63,128 nucleotides of DNA from Ichthyosporea sp. XGB-2017a (taxonomy: Eukaryota; Opisthokonta; Ichthyosporea), in contig PDIM01000012.1 in NCBI GenBank assembly GCA_002811675.1, positions 4,812-67,939 on the forward strand, written 5' to 3'. The notes under the pieces were generated by a model. That model saw nothing but the letters and a program-made list of their open reading frames with translations, was not told the DNA's origin and did no database searches. Both the position numbers and the translations under genes were made by a program. Positions 45,501 to 59,453 of this stretch are shown in pieces. Each line of letters opens with the position of its first letter. The first letter of the stretch is position 1.

Positions 45501-48500
45501 TCTCCGGGACGACTCATAGCATAAAAGTAACGGGCAAAAAAACCCATATTATCAATAGAGCTCAAAGAGACGAGGTCAATGTTTTCCATGCAATCTATTT
45601 CACGCTGCTCACATTCTACATAGCTTCTTACACTAATTCGCCGGCGGTCAGAGACATCATCAGCGGCGTCGTAGCCAGCACAAGACAGATGCACACCTTG
45701 AAGTGGATCATGGTGTGGTATATAAAACATTCCTAATTTTCGCAATCCATCTGTTAGAGCATTTTCCCAAGTTTGCGCAGTCAAACACCGGCCTTTCATT
45801 TTCTGGACAGCATAGTTATGGTGCTCAAACATTTGGATATTTGAGTCAAACGGTGTGATAATCAAAGTGCAAAAAGGAGATTCTAATTTGGACACAAGCG
45901 ACTCTACAGATCTTTCCAGGGAAATGCGTTTAAACTGTCGCCAATGCAAGTATTGTTGAATAGCCACATAACTGCACTCTGGAAAACTTCGTTCTTGTAA
46001 AATGTACACTAAGCTTTCTTCGGGGAGGCATTTCTCACTATAATGGACACTGGTTATTCTCATATTGTCATTAGTATGGATAGAATCAGTTGATTCGTGT
46101 GGGTTAAATTGATGGGTACCTGCACCGTACTGAAATAAAAGCTTATGGGGCATAAAAAGAGCTGGAACTTCGGACTGAGTTCTGGTAAAATTTCCTAAAA
46201 CGACCCCGCCTTTAAAGGTTGGTATTGCCAACTCAACACGAAACCCATTTTCGCTCCAATCAACATCAATATCAATAGGCACATGAGACACGGCATTTGA
46301 TTCACACGTTTCTAAAAAGCCCTTTTCAAATTGGCTGAGCTCTTCCTTTGCGTCAGAGCTCACGAAGCAGTCGACTACAGAATCTCTTGAAGGAAATGCC
46401 ATTGGAGACATGTAGTAAGGGCCCCAATCTTTTGCATCATATATTGAAGATGTTGTGAATTCCATTACTTCTTTTCGAGAGTCCATACCCATTGAGCTAC
46501 ATTCTGTTTTCAAATAAGGAAAATCATAGGCAGCCTTAACCACACTACAGTCTTGTCCGATACAGCTATAAAACACATCTAATAGTTTGAGAGCTCCCGT
46601 ACACGGGTAAACATAGCGCCTATTAGAGAAATCAAAGCTCTCTTGACTTAACCAGACAGAAGCATACCTACTTCTTGCTGTTGTGGAGCAAGGTAACTCT
46701 ATTTTTATCTTAAAACTACCGTAGTTAAATTCTCTAGATGTCATAATCTTAGAGCCAACCTTAAGCAACCCCTTAGAAAATGCACCTTGACTGTCAGAGC
46801 GACGAACATACTTATTTGCTTCAGGATTACCGACCGACAGTTTTACAACATTATCAACACACCGTACTTGAGAAGCAGATGGGTAGCTCGTCCAAACTAT
46901 TGGCACAGAGAAATCATACCTAATAATCTTATCCACCGTTGCTACCGACTTCCAGGAGCTACAGACAAGTTCGACTGGAAGAAAATCTCGAGTCGAATAG
47001 GTTCGTCTCCGTGGATATATTTGTATTGCAGGGGGGGTTGGAACAATATCCTTCGCTGAACAGCATCCAGGAGAAGAAGTGCAGTCTCGCGTCCACATGT
47101 TCAAATTCTTAAGCACAAACTGCTTCGTTTTAGAGGCACAAAATGACCATGATAAAGGCATAGAAAGAAAGCGCAGATTAGTTAGTGTATCTAGCGCTCT
47201 GCTAGAACTATGCACCTCCAAAGATTGCAAATCTTTCGATCTAACATATTCTAAGCCCATCAAATCTAGAGATTCAACATTTCTGAGGCCATAAAAAGTA
47301 TAAGGGGGAATTCGCTCAAATGGACCACTTTGCTCACCTGCTAAAGAAGCTAAGTTTTTTAGTTGAATGGAAACTATTGTTAAGACATCAGGAACAAAGC
47401 TGGAAAGAGGTTCTGGCTCTGCAAACATGAAAGGCTTCAAAAGAAGGTTTGAGTTATACGTTGCAATTTTTCCTGCTAAAGACCTACTTGAGATGGTAGC
47501 ATTTACTAAGATATATTGACACATACGCCCTCCGCGCAAAGGCGGACACTTGCATGCCCCTCCCAGACAAACGCTTTCTCCAATACACAAGCTACCATTA
47601 CCACATTTACCACACTCAGAGCCGCTCTGTATACCATCGAAACAATTACAAGCGTCTCTATACGAGCCACACAAGCCACGTCCGGAACATTGCAGAAGGG
47701 ACTCTTCTTTGCCACATTTACGTACACTACAGTCTGACGAATGCCACCCAAGTTTGCAGTGGCAAATACCATTGACACACTTACCGTGTCCACTGCAAGG
47801 AGCGGATTGAACGGACGATGGGCATGATTCCATGAAGCACTTCTCTTTGTAGTTTGCGGTATGGCATCCATTGCAGACAAATGGCCCCTTTTCACGCTCA
47901 CATTTCTCTGCCTCGATTGCTTTGCTACTGCACAATTCCTGGGCAGAAAAGGTAGGTAAATCAAAGATTGTGGAATGGCTGTGATCTTTAGTGTGACTTA
48001 CTGCAGCATCACCAACAACCAGTACTGCTGTTGTGGGTATCGTATTCTCCATAGAACTGAACTTCTTCTGCAAAAGATACCCGGATGGGAAGTATATGAA
48101 AATAGGAAGCTCGGTAAAAAAATTCAGTTGAGCTTTTTTCAGATCTTCAAAACATCGAATATCCATTTCGAAAATCTGACAAACAAGTTGGCCTATAGAG
48201 CCGTAAGGTACAATTGAAAATTTGGAAACTTTTTTGAGCACGTTGGAAGCAGATCTGCTAACGGCAGTGCAAGATTTACTTTTGAAATACTGTAAGCTCT
48301 GGCAACTCGACACTTGCAAAGACACGCTTTTCGGTCCCTCGGTCATCTCTATTGTTTTGGAAGCGGCAAAGGCGTCGGCAAGGGCCTGGCAAAGAGATGG
48401 ACGTTGTGTTTCTAGAACAGCGCCGTCACTCGGGAACACTTGTACAGTTGACAGAAGCTTTTCTGATTCTATGCCAAAGTCCATAATGAAGAAGTCGCAT

Positions 48501-51500
48501 TTATGGGGCACTTCACAATCATAACACAATAAACCGTCTTGATTGACTCTTTTACCTACGCGGAAAAGCCAACGAGGCTCACATATAACATTCCGGTTTT
48601 TTGATCGACCATAGTTAATATAGAGGTTACTAGGGAAAAAGTTCCGTATGCCCACACTAAAATGCATAGGTCCAATCCCCTTCAGAAGAGGGGCTTCGAG
48701 TAAGTTTGCTTTACCGCCGCATAACAAGGGCACGTTTGGCCAGAAGTTAGACCCTACATCAATTACAACATTGATTTCAACTTCTTCAACGCAAGCGACT
48801 TTTTGCAAGAATCTAAAGGGCACACCTTCATCTGTAGATGTGATAACAACAACACGAGAAAAAAACCTATTATCTATGCGAGACATCAAATTGCCTTTGT
48901 TTGAATACCTCATAGCACCAGCACTGCCTTTTATCTCTACTACACTATCGACCCCCTCAAATCCACATTTTGGTTTATCCGAGTTGTAAATATCTTGAAA
49001 ATCAGTAACAATTAAGCCTAGTTTCTGGGCAATGGTTGGGTCCACACGAAACATAAATGACTTAATAGTGTCTAAAAAGGCTTTCTCAATGGACATGCAG
49101 GCATCGGCGTTCGCATTTGGGATCTCATTTCTACGGTCACGTAAAGCAAACTTTTTGTTCTCATTGGAAACATAATTTGTGTCGGATTTCTGCAGATACT
49201 TAGTTAAATCTCGTTCGTTGCGTAGAGGAGTCACAACCCGAACATCAGATACTTTTGCAATCCCGGGATTATCAAGAAAAAAAGAGCTGTCCGGCACAAT
49301 AGGTTCCAGTGGAGGTACTAAAAGCTGTATTTCTACACCTTTCAACTTCTTCAGGCCACTCAAAACACCTCCATTTAATATACCATTGTCAAAAAAAGGG
49401 GTCTCAATGATAATAAAATCGGAATCCCTGGGAATGTACCGTTGAACACTGCCTTTATAAAGAGGGACGTTGAAGTACATCATGGTATTGCCGCTTATAC
49501 GTGCTGTGATAGTGGCAGAGGGAATATTACAACGGGCACCGGTAAGATATTCCCCACACGAGCACAGACCTACAGAGGAGCAAAAATTAAAAGTCCCTTT
49601 AAATCTCGACAAATTGCAGTCCTTGTGTTTGTTGCATACTCGTCCATTTTGAGGACATCCCTGAAACTCGGAAGGACACTTTTCTTTTGCAGAGATTGAA
49701 TTTAAAGCTTCCACGTCACGACAAAAGGACACTTCCTTGGTAGGCAAAATCACTGAGGAAGTATGTATTCGATGCGGAACACACAAGACTGAGAGAACTC
49801 CAATATTGATAGAAAATGGAATAGAAGGGACATCATCGAAAAGATTTGTGATCAAGCCGTTGACATTGTCGCTCAAATCGATTATTTGCAATGAAGAAAG
49901 GCCCTGAAGAAGCCCTTGCGGAAAGCTCTGAATTTGATTAGAATTAATCTCAAGAACCTTTAAGCTAGACAGGCCTACGAAAGTTAAAACCGGGAGTTGC
50001 TCTATCAAATTTCCCGACAAATAAAGCTCTTCAAGGGATCCTAAACGAAATGCTTTTTCACTAACAAATTGTATTTGATTGGTATTCAAATTAAGAACCT
50101 TCAAAGTCCTTACATCCCTGAACGCGCTTTCGTCAATGGATGTTATGTTATTGCCGGTGATATAAAGATCGGAAAGCACGGTCATTGGCTTGAATACCCC
50201 ACCATTAATTGAGGTAATACCACAATTATGAAGGATGTATTTTTTAATGAAGTAAAGCCCCTGTGTGTGCAATGAAGATAATGCACCCAAATTTGCATTT
50301 CGAATAATTAATGTGGTAAATGACGTTAAGTCAATATCACGGCCTTCAAATTTTACTTTCATATTTTTGCGCGTTGAAATTGAGAAGAACGTTGAAAATT
50401 TAATATTTTTCACTTCAATGGTCCGTCCATCAACATCCTTCATTTGCAGTGCGATCTGAGCATTTATGTTTGCTTCAGCATCCATCGCAGCAGTGAGGGC
50501 TTTACAAAGCATGGTTGGTGGGAAAAAGCCTGATGTGATAGAGCACTGTCCCTTAAGCCCCTTACAAACCTTATCGTCGGTGCATTTATACCTGGTATCA
50601 AGATCTTTGGATGGTATGAACAATCTTGCGTCTGCCGTTTCAATTGCAAATTCTTTTGATGTAAATAAAGCCGCGGGTAAACATACATCCACTGAAGCAT
50701 CTAAATAAAGGTGCTGAAGTGTATGCAAAAAACAGAATACTTTGGCATCAAGTTGTTTTAGATTATTACTACGCAGGTCCAGAATCTTTACATCAGTAAA
50801 ACCTGAAAAAGCGTCCTCCCCTATGAACTTAATCTTATTCTTCGCGAGTGACACTTCGTATATACTTTCGAGGCCAGCAAAAGCTTGCCCATTTGTCAGA
50901 CTAGTAAGCTCACAGTTTTCGATCGTCAACTTATAGATATTTCGCAGTCCAGAGAAAAAATTACTCGGAATGCTATCCATGGACGTGTTGAAAATACGTA
51001 CTTCCACAATTGTATTTAGTCCAAGTTTTAAAATATCTTCATGGCTAGCAAATCCATTCGGGCGCAAGGGAATGGCAACCGAATAAACACCTTCAATAAC
51101 TTCTTGGTCTGATGAGCTGTCCCCTATCCTGTAGCTGTGACAAAGCTTGGTAGAATTGTTTGAACTGAAAATATCAAGTGCTTGTGCCAAAGTAGGGTCA
51201 CTAATATCCACGTCCATGTTATCGCCAATGTTTGATCCAATTGAGACATAGTCACGCCATTCACGATAACTGAGTGTTTTTGATGCAGTATTTCCACTAG
51301 CATATAATGCCCCAGGATCCGGGAGTTCACTGCTCGAATCGACAAAAGAGTCAGGCACTTCATTGTTATACGAACCAGCACTTTCAAAACTTGAACTCTG
51401 TTTGTTTGTGTTTAATTCTGTCGTGCACGATAGCAAACCAAAATTAAACTTTTTTTCCGCTCCGCATGACACACGGCGAACAGAGGTAACCTCAATTTCT

Positions 51501-54500
51501 AAGATCCTACCTTGTACGCAAGTATTTGTCTCGGGATCGGGGTAGAGGCCGGCCTTTTTGTTGCACTCACATCTTCCAGTAACGTTGTTAAACACCATAT
51601 TTGTGCCACCCTGACACACACACTCGTCTACGTTCCGTAGGTTTGCTACCAGCCCTTTTGCAGGATCACATATGCACACTTTGTCATTAGCAGGGTCTGG
51701 AGCAAAGTTTCGAAATGAATCGCATTGACATTTGGAGAACTCATCTTCATAAAAATGAAGCTGTTTGTTACATTTGCAACTTGGGGCTGCATATGGATAT
51801 ATGCAGCTACAGTTATACCTACTTAAAGAGTCATTTATGTCAAAATTAGATCCACAACTTAAGCTTTTTATAACAGCAAGCAATCTCTCGGGTCTAGTCT
51901 CGTTGATAAAGGTTTTGAACGATATGGGGTGCATTCCATAAGAATCCGAGAGATGAATTCTCTCGAAATCTTCCGCAGTGCGTGAAAAACCAACCATGTA
52001 TTTATCTTGCTTTATGGTGAATATGCCCGTATCTGACCCCTTCATATCATCCAAAGGTATATGAAACTTCTCACAGGGAGACGTCCCCAATGCCCTAACA
52101 CACGGGGCCATTGCTTGTATGTCAACATGACCAGTGTCAGTATTCATTTTATACCTTACAAACAAAGCCATATCAGCCTTTCCCATAATGCAGGGAGCCA
52201 TGTTCTGGTTTATGCAATGCACTTGCTCCGCAGACACTTCTCGGTCAATTTGAACTCGAAACTGTCCGTACGACACAATAATATATGGGTAAATAACCAA
52301 TGCTGGAAGCTTGAAAAATAAGAAAAAATTGTTTAACTTTTTCCACGTTACAGGATTTGCGACACCCGAAAAACCAGACAACGAGGAATGCATTTCAGGA
52401 AGATCATACACCAGAGTATCTAGAAAGGTATTTAAATGTTTTTGGGAATCGACTATTTGCTTGCGTGAAACTACATTCGAAGAAAAGTTTAAAAGTGAAG
52501 CCGATGTATTCAACATTAGACTATAGGCTTTGAGTTCGGACATGAGTCTCGCATATTCATCTCCCGGAGCCTCCGTTAATCGGTAAAGCTCACCGTAGTC
52601 TTCATCAACTACAGATCTTGTCTTTCTTGACAAAGTAATATTTGTGAACTGGGTTTTTAGACGCTCTAAAATCTTATCAGCCATAAAAGAGAAGCCCGAA
52701 ACTATATTTTCATTGTGGGTTTTCAAGGCTTCACGAAATTTAGAAACCATGTCCTTGTATGGCATAGTGTATTTTAAAATCGCTTCCATCATTTTTATGG
52801 AAATACTAGCTTTACTTAGATCATACGCATCGCTAGGCAATCCACACTTGCGCTCCCATGCTAGCTTACGATTGGAAGATAACGGTGCATTACCAAAAGC
52901 TTCTTCAAAAGCCCGTTTGGTGTCAGCTCCCTCGAACTGAAATTGAAATTCAGTAGTGTCCTTCATTCGCGAGAGGCCAAGACCCACAGAAAGCGTCCTC
53001 CGCTCACATACACCTTCGCATTGATACGCAAATAACACTTGTTGGCTTTCTTCACTCCCGGTGTATTGCTCAAAATTACCTCTACGACTACTATACCCAA
53101 AGTCAACATAAATGGCAATAAGCATATGCCGATTCAAATTCGGATTGGTGGCAATATCCATATTGCAAGGAAGAACGTACGTTGTCATTGGATTTGCTTC
53201 AAAGAACTCAGTGTCATTGACTTTGATTCTTATCATATCAATAAAAACACGTCCTATCTCACTAAACACATCTGACTTCTGGTCATTACGAAGAACGAGT
53301 TTGTTCTCTTGAGAGAACGGCTTGGTCGATGATGCAGCAGAGAGTTTAGAAGACCACTCCCCATCATCATCTTCAAAATAGCACTGGCCTTCGCGGAAGC
53401 ATTCCGGACGAGCGTATCCATGAGCCAAGTACGAAAGCCAACTTTCCATATTATTTTTGTGCTCTTTAAAACCTAGAAGATCAAACCTTAGCACATTATT
53501 CCGAAAATCCATAATAAACATTACATATCCCGACTTGCTTCCAGGGACCTTAAAGCGATTTGATCGACATTCTGCTTTCAGATAACACACCTGCACAAAT
53601 TCAACTTGCTGCATTCCCGTCGCAGATTCGTGGTGAAGCATAAACCGAATAGTGGAAAGTTCATTTGGTTTCATACCAATAAGACAAAACGTCCCACTCT
53701 TCTGATAATCTTTGCAGTTAGTACTCTGCATTTTCTTTTCCCTATAAAATTTGCTAGCTTGCTCGTTATTAGAATTAAGAATATTCTCCTGACCATATGG
53801 CTTTGACACATTTCGTGCGTATTCAAACGTATTTGTACCAAACAGCCTCCGAGTTTCCATCATATCATGCATACTACCATCACTCAAAATTTCGAAAGGT
53901 TTAACACTTGGAGTTTCACCACTGACCAGCGTATGCAATTCTGATTCGAGCTGCCCAGGGTTAATACCACCTTCTTCGCCCAGTCTACGATATTGATTTA
54001 AAGTAGTTGGGCCCCAGAGGTCATCTGAATCATGATCAAATGTTACTTCAGCTCTATCCGTCCCTCTGCGTGTGCGGTTGTATCGCGCCACCTGTTGGTC
54101 ATAAAGACAAATATGAATCAAAATAACCCCCCCTGCACTTAACTGCGCGGCATAGGATTTTTGGTCAAGATTAAGATAATCCAAATCTATTTTCTGTAGG
54201 ATAGCAACACTTTCAGAATACATGGTCCGTGACTTTGGCTCGAATGATAGTAATTTCATGTTTTTGTGAATGTATTGGAGTAGTGTATTGGCATTGGCCC
54301 GACGTTCCCCAGACGAAAAATCAATCCACTTGGTAATATTACTTGCATATGACCTGGCCAATCCTTCAAAGTTATATGCTTCAGATCCGGACTCTTGGGC
54401 CATATAGTCCACCAAAGAAGGGGGCACATAGAAGACATATGACCGCGTGTACAAACTTAGCTCAAATATACCTTTGGCTTGGTCTTCATTTTTCAAGCCT

Positions 54501-57500
54501 TTTCCTAGATCTTCCAGCAGGGCTGTATAGCAACTATATGTGACCTTCTTCCCCGAACACGTTCTCTTGCTTTGTTCGTTGCGGATGCCAGTTGCTGTCA
54601 CTAACTCTGTTAACCCAGAAACGCTCAAGTGAGAAAAATCTGTCATTTTGGCCAAAATGTCGCTACTTAATGTTTTCCGAAAGAACGCATAATATCTCAT
54701 TTTTCCAGGCGGATTATAGTCACACAAAATTTCACATTGTAGAAGCGAGAAACATGCTATAAAGCACTCCGAGCTAGGATCACTTAGCACGTAAACATCC
54801 CTGACGTCTTTGATATCCAAATGAACATCACGCACGTAAAAAGTAGATCCGAAAACTATACCTTGCTGAATGTCCCGGGTCTCATCTATGTAGTCAAAAA
54901 AGAAAGCTTCAAAAAGTCCTCCATCAGCAGTCGTTGGAGCGTTTATCCATACTGCTGATTGTTTAACTTTAGGTTTAACTCGAAGTGCTTCCATTGTAGA
55001 TTTAGTAAATTTGCCAAACACACCTCGGTTGTGAAACGACATTTTGAGCATTTTGAACGGGAAACCACCCGTAACATAACCAAAGCCATCAGGCCTTGTC
55101 ATTGAGTTGAATTCTGAAGAAGGTACAATGGGCATAGGTAGATCGTAATGGGAAACGCTATTAAATGTATGCACACCATGTGAACACGAATCCGCTGTGG
55201 GTCTGTTAACATCATCAAGGGGTGTAATAGAAAAAAATGTTTGGGGCTTGTACGACTTCGGAACAATGCGGAGCTGCTTTGTCAACGGATCAAAACTAAG
55301 GGGTGGATAAAAATTTCCAAGAACTGTATCATTGTTCACAAAATTCCGCATTTTGGAGAAAGGTACGCACGCAGAGTTGTCGCTCAGAAATGTTTCACAT
55401 GAGGAGCCCATTCCTCCAAGGGAGCCTGATGCTAAAAATGCAGCCGGCCTTTCCTCTTTTGTCTGATACCGCAAATTCGATGATATTCCATCAATTGTTA
55501 ACGCCTTCATATTGCGTTGGTCAAACAGCATGATAAGTCGGGCTCGCTTACCAAATTTGGGCATTCCTTTCACAAAAGACCCCGTGGGAAATCTTGTTCC
55601 AAAATCTGGACATCCGGTATCAGCAAGAAATTTATATAGTAACGGAAAAGAGGTTCTAATTGGAATGGCTTTGCTCCTATAAATGCTGTCAATCTTAGCC
55701 TCTTGATCCATTTTGGTATCAAAATCGTCAATTTTAGTAGCCCGCCTTAACTTATTTTTCGCACTAGTTTCATAAGCATCATTGATCATGTCCCAGGCAT
55801 TCTGCAAATCTTCGGAGTTGACAGAAACGGCCATAAAAGCAGTTGGGGAACCCAGGTTGCTTACTTTGGCAACACCCGACCCGTCCATATAAACATGTCC
55901 TATCTTAACGGGGTGTGAAGTCCCTTTGGAGCATGATATAGCCGGGAATGAAGATTGATATACGGTAAAGTTATAAAATCCCAAGGGTGTAGTAGGAATA
56001 CAAAGAGGAATTTCAAGTCCCTCGGAATGGACCTTTATGTCCAGTCCGCAATCTTCAGCACATTCCACATTGCCAGTTAATCTGTTTGTTTTCATTACAT
56101 CGTCTGGTGCACACGTAAGAACACAGCTTAGTGTCTTGTCATCTGCCATATATGGAGAAGGGCAGATTGCAACACACCTCTGCCCATACATATACGTACC
56201 CCCTCCGCAAAAGGGAACACAATAAGGAACGTCCCATGTGCACATTTCGGGATAGGAAGGCCCACTAAACATATCTCCAATAGCTTTGATTCCCTTAAAT
56301 ACCGAGCTAGTAACTGTACTCAGAGCGCCCCCCACCAAAGGGACGCTCATCGCAATGCCATTGACTCCAGTTGATATTCGTTCCAGCAAAGATCTGTCTT
56401 GGGGATCACACAACTGGGAATATTTTGTTACACGTACTTCGGTTTTTGTTTTATCACAGGTAGACACACACTTTCCATCTCGAACGTCAATGTGGGGCAC
56501 TTCGGCTCGTTTCTCACCTTTTCCGAGATCGTCATTTTTTTTTCGAGCATCAGAATTCATAAAACACGCAGGATTTCTTCCATCGGTGAGCCCCCTACAT
56601 CCTCTCGTAACTGCGTCAAAGTATTTATCTTTGTCACATGCTGCCCGTAGCACTGTTCCATCCGCCATTATGCCAGTATTATCACCCGAATAGGCACCAC
56701 CGGCTTGTGCAATGCGCGTGAGGAGATCAAATCGGCACATTGTATCTGCACAAGCACAATCGCCGTTGGCAAGAACGGTTGGGGGGACGCTACATGCCAA
56801 GTGGGAACAGAAAATTGTCCCATCTAAACTCATTGAATGAATTAAAAAGTAAACATTCAAAGCCATGCTCATGCTTTTCTTTCTATTAAAGACGCTTTTG
56901 CGCAGGCGCTTTAGTATTTCGGGGTCATATTCTGCTTTTTCGCCTTTGAAATGAATGGTATCTTCAAAAATTTCATGCAACTCCACGTATTCGTTCGCTG
57001 CTGATTTTAAGTAGGCTGGGTAATTCCAAACACTGGCGGCCCACTTCATAAGCTCCGATTTCATAACACTCGGTGGCTTATCGCCAATGAAAAGCAGCCC
57101 ATTGCAACTTATCCCACCATCACAAAAGACGTCATATTTGTCTTTACTACTCATCACCCCTTGCATGTCACTTCTTTGTTCAAATTGAGACATGCATTTT
57201 GCATAGCTCATGTCTAGTTTGGCCCCTATATCTTTAGGCGGCTTAGATTGGAGTTTGCTGGCTTCCTCCGATGCATCCGCGGCATCCCCATCATTTTCTT
57301 CTAGGCCCTCATCATTTGTACTAGTCCCATCAGAGTCTCTGTTTTCGTCAGCGACAGTACCCAACTCCCCAGATGCTGCAAGCTTTATATTTTCCTCTAG
57401 CAGCTTTTCCGACTCAGCAAGGGCCTTCATACTATCTGCAAGACTGGCACCAGAGGCGTCGGCAAAACTTTTTTGTAAATTATCCGTCTCTTTGAGAATT

Positions 57501-59238
57501 ATTAAGCTCTTTCGTAATTCGTCTTTTGGTTGCTGCGTTGTAAATGATCCTTGGTCACCTCTATACTCCGCTCTATCACTTGGGTTTCTCCAATTATCGG
57601 CAGGGCCATGTGCTATAATAGGTGCTCCAGAGCTGTCACCTGAGCCAGTGCCAGAAACGGGCGAGTTGCCGATTGAAGACGGTGAGCCCGAGTTGGGCGT
57701 TACTCCACTGTTATCTTTCACAGTGGGCATTGAGGAGAAGGGCCTTGCAGAAAAATCCGACATGTATTGCACATTACTCCGTCGACGTCGAAAATTGCTC
57801 GCTTTCAAACTTCGCCGGCGGCGCATTCGTCCACCATCACCACTCTTCGGATACAGACGCTTTGCCTCAGTCAAAAAGTTACTCACCAAGTCATTACCTT
57901 GTAAAGCTTCGGCCCGAGCTAAAGGAAGTAAGCAATACGACTCCAGGTTCACTCCTCGCATGTTACTAGTATCTTTGTTTATACTGGAAGTGTCCCATGC
58001 ATTACCTTCTTGGCCCCCACTTCCCACTCCAGCGCCACCAGTCAGGGGGCTGCCGCCAGAAGAGGCTACTTCTTCGGCCTCCCAATCCCCCATAGTCATA
58101 TCCTGAATATCAGGATCTATTGATGTGTTTGGATCTTGGGAACCATCTTGTCCGCCATAAAGGTTATTTTGGGCCTCGTTCTGAGAACCATTTGCATCAG
58201 AACCAACGTCGTCTCCATTTTTTGAATAAGAAGCTTTGAAGGAAGCATTAGAGCAGTATTCATCATTTTGTTCAAATTGAGTTTCGGTAATTTTTTTACT
58301 TTTTACAACAGAGTAAACAAACTGAAGATTTCCTCCATACTCCGATCGACGCCTATAATGAGTTCCATACTTTGAAAAGAATTTAAAATACTCGTAGTAC
58401 TGCTCATTCATCTTGTTGTCTTTCAACTGCTCAAGTGGAGGCCTTGTGTCATTGACATTAAGAAGGGGTAGCCTTGTAACATCCCTTAAAAAGGTCGCAT
58501 CAAGAATCATATTTCCAGTATTCAGAATCACTGTATAAGTATGCACAGTCAAAGAAACTCTGGCGAACCTACGGTCTTCAGAACTCTTCTTCTGTGCCAT
58601 GCTTTTGAATTGTCTGCTTTGAGACATGCCTCCACTTATCGAAGCGCTTCCACCAGATCCACTATTCCCTTTATAAGATCTATTATTCAACGAAAATAAA
58701 GTAATAAAAGTTTAGTATACATATATATAATATAAAGCGGGTGTTCTTCAAACACAAATGGACATTACGTACCCCCCCAAGCTAAGGAGAAAAAAAGACA
58801 GACATAAAGGCAAAAAGATTAGAATACAATAGACTAGACATTTCGCTTCCAGAAGTAGACTACAGGGACATCACAAATACCATACCTTGACTGAGAATTC
58901 TGATTCTTGTCATCCTGCATAGATTGCAGTTGAGTTTTTATATTAGCAAATGCTGTACTCTTCATCTTGGCGGTTGTATCTGGAATAGGTAGAATAGCTA
59001 CAAGATTTCGATTCAACATCGGCTTTCTTCTCTCAAAAATTGGAAAGGTTTCGTGGTCGTATATCATATCATATCCACTCAATGCTAAAACCTCAATATT
59101 GGAGATGTATTTTGGGGCTTTGCTAGGGCCCAGATTATCCACCTGAGCTTCCCCTGCATCACACACAATCACACACCCAATCACGCAGAGGTAAAGAAAG
59201 ACCCCCCGCCAATCCATTTTTACAGGCGACACCCCCAT
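42578..59238 (-). CDS. giant secreted MACPF-LRR-EGF-GH16-like protein, right paralog
   Basis: Two exons: 59238-58886 and 58679-42578, joined at an arginine codon (AG|A), giving 5,484 residues (5,477 if the second ATG at 59217 is used). Exon 1 has a signal peptide (WRGVFLYLCVIGCVIVCDAGEA) and LALSGYDMIYDHETFPIFERR, nearly identical to the left paralog. Exon 2 has YGTHYRRRSEYGG (about 220-232), a disordered insertion (about 247-600, with MRRRRSLKASNFRRRRS), the MACPF C-half (CDGGISCNGLLF, KWAASVWNYP, about 628-725), furin-like cysteine modules (about 738-1010), Cys/EGF modules (about 2405-2510), LRR blocks (about 2668-2781 and 2901-3065), EGF modules (about 3131-3171 and 3716-3838, PCSGHGKCVNGICHCKLGW), a GH16-like fold (about 4091-4298) and a possible lectin-like fold (about 4515-4635). 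The two paralogs align end to end, so a tandem duplication of a complete gene is clear. No membrane anchor is visible at the C-terminus. Confidence 0.85.
58680..58885 (-). other. intron of the right giant MACPF gene
   Basis: 206 bases, donor GTATGG after ...TCTCAGTCAAG and acceptor TTGAATAATAG before ATCTTATAAAGG. Phase 2, at the same place as in the left paralog, which supports both intron models. Confidence 0.75.
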
Positions 59239-59453
59239 GCTGATAATCAACTTCAATTGGTCATTTACAGATCCACGCCTCCCTCCTTCCCCCCCTTGAC
59301 TGTGAGCGCCTTTTCCTGCAGACGGAAGAGAACAGCTGTTGCTGTGGTGGTGGAGGAGGAGGAGTAGGGGAGGGAGGGAGGAGTGCACGTGGATCCTCAG
59401 GAATGTCAAGGAAATGGCCAATTCTCCCCCCAGGCAGCAGCAGGCCCCAGCTG
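59239..59453. promoter_or_regulatory. proximal upstream region of the right giant MACPF gene
   Basis: GA/CT-rich sequence between the start codon and the 50-bp tandem repeat. The frame stays open here on the minus strand but has no ATG upstream of 59238, so it is probably 5' UTR and promoter. Confidence 0.4.

Noticed and set aside
47506-47964. Cysteine- and valine-rich frames overlapping the right giant gene
   Set aside because: They overlap its EGF array in another frame and show no independent start or motif.
58834-58885. Short secreted protein ending in YFWKRNV
   Set aside because: This tail lies in the intron past the GTATGG donor. Splicing joins exon 1 to the giant exon, as in the paralog.
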